Positions 17,795 through 27,239 are shown, numbered from the stretch's first letter. The stretch: DNA of 64,000 nucleotides from Methylothermaceae bacterium (GCA_026981855.1 JALSIB010000022.1:1-64000), one strand, 5' to 3'. A program made the numbers and translations. Notes: generated from the letters alone by a model not told the origin.

Positions 17795-18795
17795 GTTCCT
17801 TTCCCCCCGCTGGAAGGCGGCACCTCGCTGTGCTCGGAAACGGCGTTGCGGCGCAGCCGTTCCGGCGTGGCCGCCTTGGCCAGGGAGGCCAGGGCCACGA
17901 ACCAGGCCTTGGGCATGTCGCAGGGCAGGCCGACCGGAATCCCCGCCACCTTCGGTGTCTCGAGAAATGCGTGCGCCGGGGTGTCGAATTCCGGCGCGGT
18001 GCAATTGACGCAGGCGTATCCTCCCTTGATGCAGGAGCCGCCGCCGTTCCAGGAGCGGATATTGCAATCGGCCCGTGCCTGGGTGCCGAGACAGCCGAGA
18101 TTTTCCATCATGCACCCCTGGTCGCCCGCTTTTTCGGCGCTGGCCTTGTATTCATAGTATTCATTCCGGGGACAGCCGTGATGAACCAGGTGGTCGGTGT
18201 AACTGCGGGGTCGGTTGAACTCGTCCAGCTCCTGGTCGTCCAGTTCTCCCAGGGCCAGTTGTCCCAGGGTGTCGGTGACCCAGCCGGGGTGGACGGGACA
18301 GCCGGCTACGTTGATCACCGTCATCCCGCCGGGGGATCGCCAGTCCTCCGCCAGCAGCCCGCCACGCCTTGCGCCGTCGAACTGAAGGCCGACCGCCTCG
18401 CCGGGATTGACGCCGGCGGCGGTGATGCCGCCGAAGGCGGCGCAGCTGCCGATCGCCACCGTGTAGCGCGCCAGGCCGGCCAGTTCGCGTATCCATTCCA
18501 TCATCGGGCGTCCGGTTCCGGCCAGCATGTGGAACCGGCCGCTGCCGCCCGGTCCCCGCATCACCGAGCCTTCGAGACAGAGAATGTCGAGGCGCTGGCG
18601 GCCGCCGGTGATGGCTTCCAGCAGGGCGATGAAGTCTCCGGCGCCGGCCTCGCTGAGGGATGGGTGCCAGAGCAGTTCGATGTTGGACAGGGCCAGGGTG
18701 TCGTACAGATGGGGATCTTCGGCGTTGAGCAACGACAGGCTGCATCCGCCGCAACCGCCGGACTGGAGCCACAGGAGTGTCAGTGGCTCAGCCAT
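17791..18795 (-). CDS. hupU: Regulatory NiFe hydrogenase small subunit HupU/HoxB
   Basis: About 334 residues with three Fe-S clusters. The proximal-cluster start is LQSGGCGGCSLSLL, and later cysteines lie in IGSCAAFGG, VAGCPVHPGW, HGCPRNEYYEYKAS, GCMMENLGCLG and CIKGGYACVNC. There is no twin-arginine signal or C-terminal anchor, so the protein stays in the cytoplasm, unlike HupS. It passes electrons from HupV during H2 sensing. The ATG at 18795 overlaps the hupT end; an ATG at 18810 is also possible. Its partner kinase is encoded immediately upstream. Confidence 0.92.
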   Translation of the reverse strand: MAEPLTLLWLQSGGCGGCSLSLLNAEDPHLYDTLALSNIELLWHPSLSEAGAGDFIALLEAITGGRQRLDILCLEGSVMRGPGGSGRFHMLAGTGRPMMEWIRELAGLARYTVAIGSCAAFGGITAAGVNPGEAVGLQFDGARRGGLLAEDWRSPGGMTVINVAGCPVHPGWVTDTLGQLALGELDDQELDEFNRPRSYTDHLVHHGCPRNEYYEYKASAEKAGDQGCMMENLGCLGTQARADCNIRSWNGGGSCIKGGYACVNCTAPEFDTPAHAFLETPKVAGIPVGLPCDMPKAWFVALASLAKAATPERLRRNAVSEHSEVPPSSGGKGT

Positions 18796-20155
18796 CGGCG
18801 GGTGCTTCATCGGTTCCGAGGGGAATTTCGAGGATGAACTCGGCCCCCCCCCGGGGGTGGTTGCGGAAGCGCAGCGCCCCGCCGCATTGCTCAGTGGCCA
18901 GGCCATAACTGATGTACAGCCCCAGACCGGTGCCCTTGCCGACCTCCTTGGTGGTGAAGAAGGGATCGAAGATTCTCAGCGCATCGGCTTCCGGAATCCC
19001 CGGCCCGTGGTCGCGGACGACAACCCGCGCATGGTCCGCATCCTGTTCGATGCGGATGTCGAGCCTGGGGCGGGGTGTTTCTTCCATGGCGTCGATGGCG
19101 TTTTGCACCAGATTGATGAGAATCTGGTGGATGTGGCCTTCGTTGCCGTGAACCGGCAGCTCTTCCGGGAGGTCGAGGGTGACCTCGGGCGGGGTGGGGG
19201 AAGTGCGGGCGACCCAACCGACCGCGTTTTCGGTCAGGCGCGGCAGGTCGAACCAGCTTTTGTTTTGTGGCCGGGGGGTGGCGAAGCGGCGCAGATTCTG
19301 GACGATGGCGCTCACCCGTTCGGCCCCCTCGAGGGAACCGTCGATGAGGGGACCGATGTCCTGCAGCACCCGGTCGATTTTCAGACGCTTGCGCAGGCGT
19401 TCCATCTCCGCCTGCGGGCTTCCCTCGTGGAAGGCCGTCAGGTAGCGTTGCAGCCGATCCTCGTAGCGCTTGAGGGCGTGCATGTTGCCGAAGACGAAAC
19501 TGATGGGGTTGTTCAATTCGTGGGCGACCCCGGCCACCAGTCTGCCGAGGGAGGCCATCTTTTCCGCCTGCAGCAATTGTTGCTGGGCGTCTTTGAGTTG
19601 CTGATGGGCGTCTTGCAGTTCGTGATAGGCGCGGCGGAGCTCTCCCAGTTGCCTGCCGGTGAGGACGATTCCCGAAAACACGCCCCGGTTGTCGTAACGG
19701 GGGTTGCAATTGATGGCGATGGGAATGGAGCCGCCGTCGCGGCCTCGCATCCGGGCCTCGCAATCGGTGACGGCTTTTTCCCGTGTCCGGTGCGGCAGCT
19801 CGTTTGCCAGGGAGGCCGATTCCTCGGTGAACAGGATGTGCAGCGCCTGGCCCACCAACGCTTCTTCGGGAAGGCCGGCCAGATCGAGCATGGCCTGATT
19901 CACCCGCTGGATACGGCCGTGGATGTCGGCCACCACCAGTACGTCGGACATGGCAGACAGCACGCTGTCGATGAACCGCTGCGCCTCTTCCAGCGCCTCG
20001 TTCTTGCGTTCCAGCTCCACCTGATGGCGCACCAGGTCGGCGTAGATCGAATCCATGCGGCGGACGACCTCGATCCACGCCTCTTCGCCGAGGGCGGTGA
20101 CTTCCAGGGGGCGGCCCGGCTCACCGGCGGCGGGGGTGGGAGGAGAAAGCTCCAT
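18788..20155 (-). CDS. hupT: H2-signalling histidine kinase HupT/HoxJ
   Basis: A 455-residue soluble kinase. A PAS domain occupies about residues 60-180 ([20 protein letters not shown]). A coiled coil rich in Gln ([20 protein letters not shown]) leads to the HisKA box with [11 protein letters not shown], whose His is the phosphorylation site. The HATPase domain shows [10 protein letters not shown] (N box), DHGPGIP (G1), [17 protein letters not shown] (F/G2). No membrane helix is present, as expected for a kinase that binds HupUV. It starts 3 bases after hupR, with GGAAGGA upstream. A GC-homopolymer stretch of C5G9 lies near its 3' end (18844-18857). Confidence 0.92.
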   Translation of the reverse strand: MELSPPTPAAGEPGRPLEVTALGEEAWIEVVRRMDSIYADLVRHQVELERKNEALEEAQRFIDSVLSAMSDVLVVADIHGRIQRVNQAMLDLAGLPEEALVGQALHILFTEESASLANELPHRTREKAVTDCEARMRGRDGGSIPIAINCNPRYDNRGVFSGIVLTGRQLGELRRAYHELQDAHQQLKDAQQQLLQAEKMASLGRLVAGVAHELNNPISFVFGNMHALKRYEDRLQRYLTAFHEGSPQAEMERLRKRLKIDRVLQDIGPLIDGSLEGAERVSAIVQNLRRFATPRPQNKSWFDLPRLTENAVGWVARTSPTPPEVTLDLPEELPVHGNEGHIHQILINLVQNAIDAMEETPRPRLDIRIEQDADHARVVVRDHGPGIPEADALRIFDPFFTTKEVGKGTGLGLYISYGLATEQCGGALRFRNHPRGGAEFILEIPLGTDEAPADG

Positions 20156-20158
20156 CGT

Positions 20159-21628
20159 TTACCGTCCTTCCGCTTCCAGCCGCCGGACTTTTTCCAGCCC
20201 GTACCGCTCCAGCTTGCTCCGCAGCCCGACCCGTGAAAGGCCGAGCTCCTGGGCGGCACGGGTCTTGTTCCAGCGGTGGCGGATCAGGGTTTCCTTGAGA
20301 ATCATCGCCTCCAGGGACTCGATCCGCTCCTTGAGAGTGCCTTCCATGCCGGTGAGCAGATCCATCTCTCCGGCCGCTTCTTCGGGGGTGGCGCGCAGCA
20401 CGTGGGGGGAGATGAGTTCGGCGCCCAACCAGTCGCCGCGGCACAATACCAGCATTCGTTTGACCTCGTTCTGCAGTTCGCGCACGTTGCCGGGCCAGGG
20501 ATAGCCTTGAAGGCATTGCAGGGCTTCGGCGGTAAAGCCCTTGACCTGTTTTCCCAGCTGTTCCATGGCTTCGGCGAGAATGTGTTCGGCCAGCAGGGGA
20601 ATGTCCGCCGGCCGTTCCCTGAGCGCCGGCATCCCGATGGTGAAGGTGGCGATCCGGTAATAGAGATCGCGGCGGAAACGTCCGGCCCGGACTTCCTCTT
20701 CGAGGTCGCGGTTGGTGGCGGCGATCACCCGGACATCGATCTTGCGCCGGCTGTTGCTGCCCACCGGACGGATTTCCCCTTCCTGGAGCACGCGCAGCAG
20801 TTTGACCTGGGAGGCCGGGCTGATTTCGCCGATTTCATCGAGGAATATGGTGCCGCCATTGGCCCGTTCCATCAGGCCGGTGCGGTCTTCCACCGCGCCG
20901 GTGAAAGCGCCGCGTTTGTGGCCGAACAGTTCGGATTCGAGCAGTTCGTCCGGAATCGCGCCGCAGTTTTCGGTGACGAAAGGGTGATCCCGCCGCAAAC
21001 TGTTGTAATGCAGGGCCCGGGCGCACAGTTCCTTGCCGGTGCCCGATTCGCCGCTGATAAGCACGTTGACGTCGAAGGCCGCCACGGTCCGGATCAGCTC
21101 GCATACGGCGTTCATGCAGCTGTCGGGGCCGCGGATGATTCCCTGAACGTCTTCGAAGCGGGATTGCAGTACCCGCCGCTTGTCCTCGATATTGCGGGCC
21201 AGAACGGACGGTTTGATCTTCAGTTCGACGGCGAGCTGTTCGTTTTCCCGTTGCAGATGGAACACCTGTACCGCGTTGCGCAGTTTGAGAATCAGATCGT
21301 CCGGGTTCCAGGGCTTGCTGATGTACTGGAAGATGCCGCTTTCATTGATGGCGTCGATGATGTCGCCGGCATCGGCGTAGCCGGAAATGATCATGCGCAC
21401 GACTTCCGGCCACAGCTCGCGCACCTGGGCGAGGAATTCCACGCCGTTCATTTCCGGCATGCGCTGGTCGCACAGGATCACCTGCACCCACTCCCGTTCG
21501 AGGATCTGCCGGGCCTCGGTCACCGAGGTGGCGGTGAAGACCTCGAATTCCTCCTCCAGGATGCGTTCGAGAGACTCGACCGAGCGCCGTTCGTCATCGA
21601 CGACCAGGATGGTGGGCAGGGTTTCCAT
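20159..21628 (-). CDS. hupR: NtrC-family hydrogenase regulator HupR/HoxA
   Basis: A 489-residue sigma-54 activator. The receiver domain (1-120) has the acidic DD pair (11-12), phospho-acceptor Asp in ILCDQRMPE and the conserved Lys in YISKPW. A linker with coiled-coil character follows. The AAA+ core has Walker A GESGTGKE, the sigma-54 contact loop GAFTGA and Walker [12 protein letters not shown]. The C-terminal Fis helix-turn-helix includes [20 protein letters not shown]. All catalytic parts look intact. Sigma-54-like motifs precede hupD, hupS and hoxF, its likely targets. In known HupR/HoxA systems the non-phosphorylated form activates; that is family knowledge, not visible here. Confidence 0.94.
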   Translation of the reverse strand: METLPTILVVDDERRSVESLERILEEEFEVFTATSVTEARQILEREWVQVILCDQRMPEMNGVEFLAQVRELWPEVVRMIISGYADAGDIIDAINESGIFQYISKPWNPDDLILKLRNAVQVFHLQRENEQLAVELKIKPSVLARNIEDKRRVLQSRFEDVQGIIRGPDSCMNAVCELIRTVAAFDVNVLISGESGTGKELCARALHYNSLRRDHPFVTENCGAIPDELLESELFGHKRGAFTGAVEDRTGLMERANGGTIFLDEIGEISPASQVKLLRVLQEGEIRPVGSNSRRKIDVRVIAATNRDLEEEVRAGRFRRDLYYRIATFTIGMPALRERPADIPLLAEHILAEAMEQLGKQVKGFTAEALQCLQGYPWPGNVRELQNEVKRMLVLCRGDWLGAELISPHVLRATPEEAAGEMDLLTGMEGTLKERIESLEAMILKETLIRHRWNKTRAAQELGLSRVGLRSKLERYGLEKVRRLEAEGR

Positions 21629-21629
21629 T

Positions 21630-22475
21630 TCAGGCGGCGCTTCCTTCGGTTTCCAGGCCGAGAAGGCGGGCTTCCCGGTTGAGCCTCAGCCAGCGGTGCC
21701 AATGCTCCAGCCCCTCGCCGCTTCGGGCCGAGACCCGGAGCACCTGGATGCCCGGATTGACCCGGCGGGCGTATTCGATGCAGCGGTCCACGTCGAAGTC
21801 CAGATGGGGCAGCAGGTCGATCTTGTTGAGCAGCATCAGGCCCGCGGCGTGGAACATGTCCGGATATTTCAGCGGCTTGTCCTCGCCTTCGGTGACCGAG
21901 AGGATCACCACCTTGACGGCTTCTCCCAGGTCGAACGCCGCCGGACACACCAGGTTGCCCACGTTCTCGATGAACAGCACCGACCCTTGTCCGGGCGCGA
22001 GGTGCTCGGCGGCGTGTCCAACCATGTGGGCATCCAGGTGGCAGCCCTTGCCGGTGTTGATCTGAATGGCCCTGGCGCCGGTGGCGCGAAGGCGTTCGGC
22101 ATCGTGGCTGGTTTCCTGATCCCCTTCGATCACGCTCATGGGCATCTCGTCGCGCAGTTCTTCCAGGGTCCGGGCGAGCAGGGTGGTCTTGCCCGAGCCC
22201 GGACTGGAGACCAAGTTCAACGCCAGGATGCCCTGGCGGGCGAACAGGCGCCGGTTCGCCTGGGCGTAGCGGTCGTTCTTGGCCAGGATGTCTTCTTCGA
22301 TCTGCACCATCCGGGACTGGGACAGTCCCGGCGCATGGGCGCGCGCCGGCCCGTGGCCGTAGTGGTGGGGGTGAGGGGAGTCGTGATGATGATGGGAAGG
22401 GGCATGGTCGCCGTGGGCGTGTTCATGGCCCTCGATCCGGGTTTCTCCTTCTCCGCATCCGCAAACGCTGCACAT
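21630..22475 (-). CDS. hypB: Nickel-insertion GTPase HypB
   Basis: A 281-residue metal chaperone and GTPase that delivers nickel with HypA. The N-terminus [10 protein letters not shown] contains the CxxCGC high-affinity nickel site. It is followed by a histidine-rich stretch (about residues 17-47, over 12 His) for storage or donation of nickel. The G domain has P-loop [18 protein letters not shown] (switch/metal Cys region) and NKIDLL. Only one base separates it from hupR downstream; two bases separate it from hypA upstream. Confidence 0.96.
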   Translation of the reverse strand: MCSVCGCGEGETRIEGHEHAHGDHAPSHHHHDSPHPHHYGHGPARAHAPGLSQSRMVQIEEDILAKNDRYAQANRRLFARQGILALNLVSSPGSGKTTLLARTLEELRDEMPMSVIEGDQETSHDAERLRATGARAIQINTGKGCHLDAHMVGHAAEHLAPGQGSVLFIENVGNLVCPAAFDLGEAVKVVILSVTEGEDKPLKYPDMFHAAGLMLLNKIDLLPHLDFDVDRCIEYARRVNPGIQVLRVSARSGEGLEHWHRWLRLNREARLLGLETEGSAA

Positions 22476-22477
22476 GG

Positions 22478-22819
22478 TTATTCTACCTCCAGTTCCTTGA
22501 TCCGCATTTCGTCACCGCCGGTCACCTGAAGTTGATGACCACCGCAGTCGGGGCAGGGGTCATAACGATGGGAGACGGCGATGCTCTTGGCACAGGGCAG
22601 GCACCATGCCCGCCCCGGAATCTGTATGATGTTGAGCCGGGCGCCCTCGGCCAGGGTTCCCCGGCACACTACCTCGAAGCTGAAGCGCAGGGCCTCCGTT
22701 TCCACCCCTGACAGGGCGCCGATTTCCAGCCATACCTGTTTCACCCGGTGATAGCTTTGAATTCTGGCCTGTTCCTCCAGAACTTGCAACACGCCTTCGC
22801 ACAGGGACATCTCATGCAT
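22478..22819 (-). CDS. hypA: Nickel chaperone HypA
   Basis: A 113-residue protein that binds nickel at its N-terminus (MHEMSLC, with His2 and Glu3) and structural zinc through two Cys pairs, CLPC (about 73-76) and CPDC (about 89-92). It works with HypB in nickel insertion. The ATG at 22819 overlaps the hupK end by 8 bases. Confidence 0.95.
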   Translation of the reverse strand: MHEMSLCEGVLQVLEEQARIQSYHRVKQVWLEIGALSGVETEALRFSFEVVCRGTLAEGARLNIIQIPGRAWCLPCAKSIAVSHRYDPCPDCGGHQLQVTGGDEMRIKELEVE

Positions 22820-23906
22820 GGACCGCCTCCAGCTCGATCTTGTGATCCACGCAGGGATCGATGGCCAGCACCAGCCATCCGGCCAGCCGGGCGATACGAG
22901 TTTCGTCCCGGCCCTCGATCGCCTTCAACAGCCTGTAGGCGATCCCCCGGGGATGGAAGTTCCATTCGGTGGGCGCCAGGATGCGGTAGGCGCGCACTTT
23001 GCCGGATTCGAGCAGAACCTTGTGGATCAACCATCCCCGCGCGGTTTCCACGCACGCCATGGAACCGCCGGCCGGGAGCGGGGTGGCGGGATGCGGATCG
23101 TCCGGCAGGCGGGTCAGCCGGTGCAAGGTGTCCGCCAGGGCGGCCAGGCGGCGGACGAACAGCCCGCATGGGGCGGGCAGGCGACATGCCCGCCGGTCGC
23201 CGGGGGCGGTATGGCGGGGGACGCCGGCCACGTGAGGGTGAAGGACATAATCCCGCCATTCCCGGCTGTCGAGCGCCTTCTCCACCTTCGGCAGATCCTC
23301 CCGTCCCAGGGGCGGGGGGATGGCCGTTTCGGCCAGGGCGCAGGTCAGGGTGGTGCCAAGAAAACGGGCGGCAGGGGTCGCGCCCCTTGTCATCCAGGCA
23401 AGCAGGGCATTCTCGTCGCGCGCCAGGAAGTCCGCCGCGTCCTCACCGAGGATTTCCCTTTCCACGTTTGCGCGCAATCGTTCCAGATCCTTGCGGATTC
23501 GCTTCAGGTCCACCTGTGCGGGCGCGCCGCTCACCCGCGCCAGCAGGGCGCCGGCCGGCCGGGTCAGGCGGGCGGCTCCGTCCGCGTCGGGGCTCCCCCA
23601 GGTCAGGAGAATCCGAAACAGGGATTCGCGCAGGTTTTCCAGCAACAGGGTCAGGATTTCCCGCGGTGTGACCGCCGGAGTGTTTCCGGAGGCAAGGGCG
23701 AAGGCATGGCGGGCGGCGATCGAATGGGCGTTTCCGCACAGCGTGAACAGGCGGGGCAACATGGCCAGGACATCTTGTTCCCCCCGTCCCTCGAAAAGAT
23801 CCGTGAGGTGGGGGAGACGGCCGGAAGTGATTTCGACTCCGGTGATACGGTGCCCGTCCCATGACAGCCGGATAAGAATACGTTGCCGTGTCAGGCGGGT
23901 GTTCAT
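22812..23906 (-). CDS. hupK: Hydrogenase assembly protein HupK/HoxV
   Basis: A 364-residue degenerate relative of hydrogenase large subunits, found in aerobic uptake clusters. The C-terminal DPCVDH recalls the nickel site DPCxxC with the second Cys lost, and the N-terminal RxCxxC is gone (LCGNAHSIAARHAF remains). TEWNFHPRG mirrors the large-subunit W-N-x-x-P-R motif. HoxV/HupK is thought to act as a scaffold that hands the iron unit to the uptake large subunit under oxygen. I start at the ATG at 23906, which overlaps hybE by ATGA; the frame continues upstream only as overlap. Confidence 0.85.
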   Translation of the reverse strand: MNTRLTRQRILIRLSWDGHRITGVEITSGRLPHLTDLFEGRGEQDVLAMLPRLFTLCGNAHSIAARHAFALASGNTPAVTPREILTLLLENLRESLFRILLTWGSPDADGAARLTRPAGALLARVSGAPAQVDLKRIRKDLERLRANVEREILGEDAADFLARDENALLAWMTRGATPAARFLGTTLTCALAETAIPPPLGREDLPKVEKALDSREWRDYVLHPHVAGVPRHTAPGDRRACRLPAPCGLFVRRLAALADTLHRLTRLPDDPHPATPLPAGGSMACVETARGWLIHKVLLESGKVRAYRILAPTEWNFHPRGIAYRLLKAIEGRDETRIARLAGWLVLAIDPCVDHKIELEAVHA

Positions 23907-24403
23907 CGTTGTGGCGCGCCGGAAGTGGAGAGGAGGGAGCGAAACAGATCCCGCCTGCTGACAGGGCGGCGCGCTTTCTCCGGGGGGCGGGTTTTTGCCG
24001 GCGGTTCGAACAGGGCCTGGAGAACGTTTTGGGCGGTGGCCACGGCATGGTTCTGGGTGGGAAATTCGAACATCGGCGAATAGAGAGAACAGGTCAGGTA
24101 ATGCCCCAGTTCCGTTTCGTGGGCCACGATGCTTTCCACCGTTCCGGCGGGGAATTCCCGGCGCAGCGATGCGCCCACGCGGAGGTGGGCGCAGTCCGCG
24201 CCGGCGCCCGGCAGTTGAATGAGATTCATGAACCAAGGGGTGATCAGGATTCCGCACCAGCCGTCTTCCCGGGGACGGAAACCGACCGCCTCGACCCGCA
24301 GGCGGGGGTTGAGGAGCGGCACGTCCCGCATCCGCTCTTCTTGGATACGGAGAAAGATCCGCTCCAGCAGGGGGCCGGGGTTTCCGCCGTGGTGGGTGTT
24401 CAT
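23903..24403 (-). CDS. hupJ: NiFe-hydrogenase assembly chaperone HybE/HupJ
   Basis: A 166-residue HybE-family protein. Conserved blocks are EAVGFRP, GILITPWFMNLI and LRREFPAGTVESIVAHETELGHYLTCSLYSPMFEF. HybE/HupJ proteins bind the Tat-exported small subunit or its partner and hold back premature export. It overlaps hupI and hupK by ATGA at both ends. The C-terminal 40 residues, rich in Arg, Pro and Lys, are extra and look disordered. Confidence 0.88.
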   Translation of the reverse strand: MNTHHGGNPGPLLERIFLRIQEERMRDVPLLNPRLRVEAVGFRPREDGWCGILITPWFMNLIQLPGAGADCAHLRVGASLRREFPAGTVESIVAHETELGHYLTCSLYSPMFEFPTQNHAVATAQNVLQALFEPPAKTRPPEKARRPVSRRDLFRSLLSTSGAPQR

Positions 24404-24624
24404 TGGTCGTCCGGCAGGCGCATGAACCCTTCCCTGTCGCCGTCGCATTCGGGGCAGCGCCAGTGATCCGGAAGACGGGCGAAAGGCGTGCCGGGCGGGA
24501 TTTGCCAGTAGTCGTCTCCCCGGGCCGGATCGTAGACGTACCAACAGATCTTGCATTCCATCCTGGCGTCTTCCGGGAGGGCGTCGTTCCCTCCTCCGGG
24601 GCAGGCGTTCTCGAAGGTCTTCAT
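24400..24624 (-). CDS. hupI: Rubredoxin HupI/HoxR
   Basis: A 74-residue rubredoxin. The iron ligands are CKIC (about 24-27) and CPEC (about 59-62), with the aromatic WYVYDP and PDHWRCP cores. The N-terminal 20 residues with one extra Cys are typical of the hydrogenase-cluster subtype. It is implicated in building the small subunit's Fe-S clusters in air. Start ATG overlaps the hupH stop. Confidence 0.93.
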   Translation of the reverse strand: MKTFENACPGGGNDALPEDARMECKICWYVYDPARGDDYWQIPPGTPFARLPDHWRCPECDGDREGFMRLPDDQ

Positions 24625-25478
24625 CCGTACATTGCCGTGATTTCCCCCAGGCGTTCGGCGCTGTCGTCGATATCCTCCTGGGCCGCCAGGGCCACCTCGG
24701 GAATGGCGGTGATCTCTATGGTGTTGAGGATCAGCACGTCCTGGGAATTGAAATATTTGATCCACCACACGTTGTCCTTGGCCGTGGCGCCGATCCGGCA
24801 GTTGCCGTAACCCCGTGACAGGAGCGTGGTGGGGCCGACCCCCAGCCTTTCACCGAGCGCCAGGAGGTCTTCCGGTGTCAGCGGCAAAAGGGTGAGGTTG
24901 ATGACGTGGGCCGGCCGGCCGGGCCGAAAGGCCGCGATGGCGTCGGCGATCTCGACCAGCAGCGCCGGGGAGTTTTGTACCCCGGCGGGCAGGGTGGCGG
25001 GATCGGTGTCGACCGCCCGGTCGCCGGAAAAGCTGTGTTCACGCACCGCGGCGGGAATGTCCGCGATTTCGATGGCGTCGTCCAGCAGGTGTCCGTCCGC
25101 CGCAGCGCGGGTCTGGATGCGCCACAGGCCCGTCAGCACCGATTCCTGGATCTGCAGCCGGGTCTCTCCCCGTTCCACCGTGATGCTGACTTCGCCTTCC
25201 CCCAGGATCTGGTTGATCAGGCTGTTTTCTTCCGCTGTGAGGTGGTTCATCCCCAGGTGAACGGGTGGCTGGCCGCAGCGATAGTCGGAAATGCCCTGGT
25301 GCAGTGCCTGAAGCAGCTGGCGGGCGGCAGGCAGTTTTCCAATGTTTTCCGGCTCGGGGAGGGAAACGATTTCGTGTTGGAACATGCCCCGGGGCATTTC
25401 CATGAATTCGAATGCGTCACCGTCGTCGGGCTGGCTGCCGGGGCCGAGGGGAACGACGGGGATATCGATGGGTTTCAT
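24621..25478 (-). CDS. hupH: Hydrogenase expression/formation protein HupH/HoxQ (HyaF-like)
   Basis: A 285-residue cytosolic assembly factor of the HupH/HyaF family. It has the N-terminal MPRGMFQHEIVSLPEPENI block, NHLTAEENSLINQILGEGEVSI in the middle and a C-terminal VGPTTLLSRGYGNCRIGAT with NVWWIKYFNSQDVLILNTIEI, all family hallmarks. It assists Fe-S cluster or small-subunit maturation for aerobic membrane hydrogenases. Fifteen bases separate it from hupG. Confidence 0.92.
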   Translation of the reverse strand: MKPIDIPVVPLGPGSQPDDGDAFEFMEMPRGMFQHEIVSLPEPENIGKLPAARQLLQALHQGISDYRCGQPPVHLGMNHLTAEENSLINQILGEGEVSITVERGETRLQIQESVLTGLWRIQTRAAADGHLLDDAIEIADIPAAVREHSFSGDRAVDTDPATLPAGVQNSPALLVEIADAIAAFRPGRPAHVINLTLLPLTPEDLLALGERLGVGPTTLLSRGYGNCRIGATAKDNVWWIKYFNSQDVLILNTIEITAIPEVALAAQEDIDDSAERLGEITAMYG

Positions 25479-25493
25479 AGGCGTCCCCCTGCC

Positions 25494-25973
25494 TCAGGCC
25501 TGGTCGCGTGCGGCGTCGGTGACGACGGGAATGCCGATGCCGCGGGGCTGGCCGGATTCGCTCTGAAGGATTTTTTCGATCCGTTCCAGATATACCTCCC
25601 AGTCCTGTATCTTGCAGATGCTTCCCAGATACGTTTGTCCCCTGACGAAGACCAGGGCGGGCCACTGTTGAAAGCCATACAGTTGCTGCAACGCCTTTTC
25701 ATCCTGGCGGGAGATGACCGCGGCCCGGAGGCGTCCGCCGAAGTGTTCGACCAATTCCGGCAGAACCACCGCCACGTCGTTGCTTTCCGGATATTTCTTG
25801 GCGTCCTCGGGGAAGAACAGGACGGTGACGGTTTCCGGTTCCTGACGGAGGAAAGCGTCCAGTTCACCGGCTCCCAGAAGGGGAAAGCCGTATTCTTCGA
25901 TAAGCCGCCGGATGAGTGGGGAGCAGGTGCCCATTTGTGCCATGGCGGAGGCCTGATTCAGGGAATCTTCCAT
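25494..25973 (-). CDS. hupG: Thioredoxin-like hydrogenase chaperone HupG/HoxO (HyaE-like)
   Basis: A 159-residue thioredoxin-fold protein without the CxxC pair. Where thioredoxins have it, this protein reads VLFFPEDAKKYPESNDV; the strand QWPALVFVRG follows. HyaE/HoxO proteins bind the Tat signal of the hydrogenase small subunit before export. I chose the ATG at 25973 as the first Met of the family core; the long frame upstream is overlap with hupF. Twenty-six bases separate it from hupF. Confidence 0.9.
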   Translation of the reverse strand: MEDSLNQASAMAQMGTCSPLIRRLIEEYGFPLLGAGELDAFLRQEPETVTVLFFPEDAKKYPESNDVAVVLPELVEHFGGRLRAAVISRQDEKALQQLYGFQQWPALVFVRGQTYLGSICKIQDWEVYLERIEKILQSESGQPRGIGIPVVTDAARDQA

Positions 25974-25999
25974 ATGAGTTTTCCTCGGTAAAGGGTTGA

Positions 26000-26317
26000 T
26001 TAACGATTGATGGGTTTGTCCGGTTTCAAATGGGGCGGCAAGGGAGGATCGCGGCCCGCGAGGTCGGAAAACAGGGCATCGATGTCCGCCTCTCCGCCTC
26101 CCATGACGGTTTCCAGTGCCGCGAGCGCGGCGAGGGTTTTTTTCGCGTCGTCCTCGCTGAGGACTTCCCGGGCGGTGTCGAGAAACGTCATCACCCAGCT
26201 TCCCGGAGGTTGCTCGCCGACCAGGGATAGGTCGATTTCGCGCTGCTCGCCACGGTATTGACACAAGGCCCGCAGGCCCTCCCGGCGTATGATCTGCATG
26301 GGAAGCCCGAGGCACAT
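26000..26317 (-). CDS. hupF: HypC-family chaperone HupF/HoxL
   Basis: A 105-residue paralogue of HypC, starting MCLGLPMQI with the catalytic Cys2. The core GSWVMTFLDTAREVLSEDDAKKT and the longer, acidic and proline-rich tail ending PPHLKPDKPINR fit HupF/HoxL, the large-subunit stabiliser used under oxygen. It overlaps hupD by one base (TGATG). Confidence 0.93.
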   Translation of the reverse strand: MCLGLPMQIIRREGLRALCQYRGEQREIDLSLVGEQPPGSWVMTFLDTAREVLSEDDAKKTLAALAALETVMGGGEADIDALFSDLAGRDPPLPPHLKPDKPINR

Positions 26318-27018
26318 CAGTCCTGCCTCCGGCGGTCCACATGGACGGTCATGTAACCCGCCCGCCGGTCCAGAGGTTTGGGATCGAAACGGATATCGGT
26401 CCGGCGGAGCACCCGCACATCTCCTGTGCGTGGCGCCTCACGGGGCGAGGGGCGGTCGCGCTCGTAGGCTTCCAGGTCGATTTCCGGCGGTGTGAGGGGC
26501 AGCGCTTCTGTCAAGAGTGCCTTCCGTCTGCGGGCTTCGATTCCCAGGCGGGACAGCCATTCCAGCACCGCTTCGATGGCCGGCGCTATCTGCGCCTTGA
26601 CCACCGGGCGCAGACTGCCGCCGTAGTCTTCCAGTTCCTGCGGCTGAACGCCCGCCAGCAACAATTTTTCCGGAAGATCCCCCAGCAGTGCGGCCATCGA
26701 CAGTACTTCCTGGAAGCCGGTCTGGTGCAGGCTCATCTTCCGCGCGCCCATGAACCGGGGAACTTCGTCGCCTTCGACCAGCTTCAAGGTTCCGGGTGCC
26801 AGACCGTAATCGACGGCGTCAAATACCACCAGATAATCCGCCTCCTGTACGTGTTGTAGCAGGTAAATTCCCTGGGTGCCGCCATCCATCAGCCGGACAT
26901 GGGGGGGGAACTCGTATTGCCGGTTCAATGTTTCAACGGCCCGGACGCCGAACCCCTCGTCGGCCCACAGAATGTTTCCGATGCCCAGGATCAGCACTTT
27001 CTTGTCGTTTTGCTTCAT
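26317..27018 (-). CDS. hupD: Uptake hydrogenase maturation endopeptidase HupD/HyaD
   Basis: A 233-residue nickel-dependent protease that trims the HupL C-terminus after nickel insertion. It shows GIGNILWADEGFGVRAVE, with the Glu/Asp nickel ligand, then DGGTQG, VFDAVDYG and the HQTGFQEVL segment carrying the third ligand His. About 40 residues at the C-terminus (ERDRPSPREAPRTGD and on) are extra. The ATG at 27018 is the first of the maturation chain; a sigma-54-like promoter lies 38-53 bases upstream. Confidence 0.93.
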   Translation of the reverse strand: MKQNDKKVLILGIGNILWADEGFGVRAVETLNRQYEFPPHVRLMDGGTQGIYLLQHVQEADYLVVFDAVDYGLAPGTLKLVEGDEVPRFMGARKMSLHQTGFQEVLSMAALLGDLPEKLLLAGVQPQELEDYGGSLRPVVKAQIAPAIEAVLEWLSRLGIEARRRKALLTEALPLTPPEIDLEAYERDRPSPREAPRTGDVRVLRRTDIRFDPKPLDRRAGYMTVHVDRRRQD

Positions 27019-27055
27019 CTGCCGGAAATTTTCCTTTCGTATGTGATCTTCCCTT

Positions 27056-27071
27056 CGCAAATGCCGGGCCA
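27056..27071 (-). promoter_or_regulatory. Sigma-54-like promoter for the hupD maturation chain
   Basis: The minus strand reads TGGCCC-GGCAT-TTGCG, matching the -24/-12 consensus TGGCAC-N5-TTGCW with GG and GC 12 bases apart. A start near 27045 would give a short leader to hupD at 27018. The match is good but not perfect. Confidence 0.55.
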
Positions 27072-27228
27072 AAATTGCGACGATGTTCACGGAATATTGA
27101 AAGTCGCGGGCTTTCGGATTTTTGGGGCGAAAGGGAAAAACGATAAAGTGAAAAGATAATATCCGGTTTGAACTAAAAACCGAATAGATGAATTCCAAAT
27201 GTCCCGTATTGGGCGACCGGCAGAAAAG

Positions 27229-27239
27229 TTGTCGTTCAA
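27229..27239. promoter_or_regulatory. Possible HupR operator (TTG-N5-CAA)
   Basis: TTGTCGTTCAA matches the TTG-N5-CAA palindrome reported for HupR in Rhodobacter. It lies about 115 bases upstream of the predicted hupS start site, a usual place for an NtrC-type activator. Only six bases are fixed, so chance is a real alternative. Confidence 0.3.

Noticed and set aside
16346-18795. Group 2a uptake hydrogenase
   Set aside because: Large subunit lacks a propeptide and the adjacent HupT/HupR point to the sensor type.
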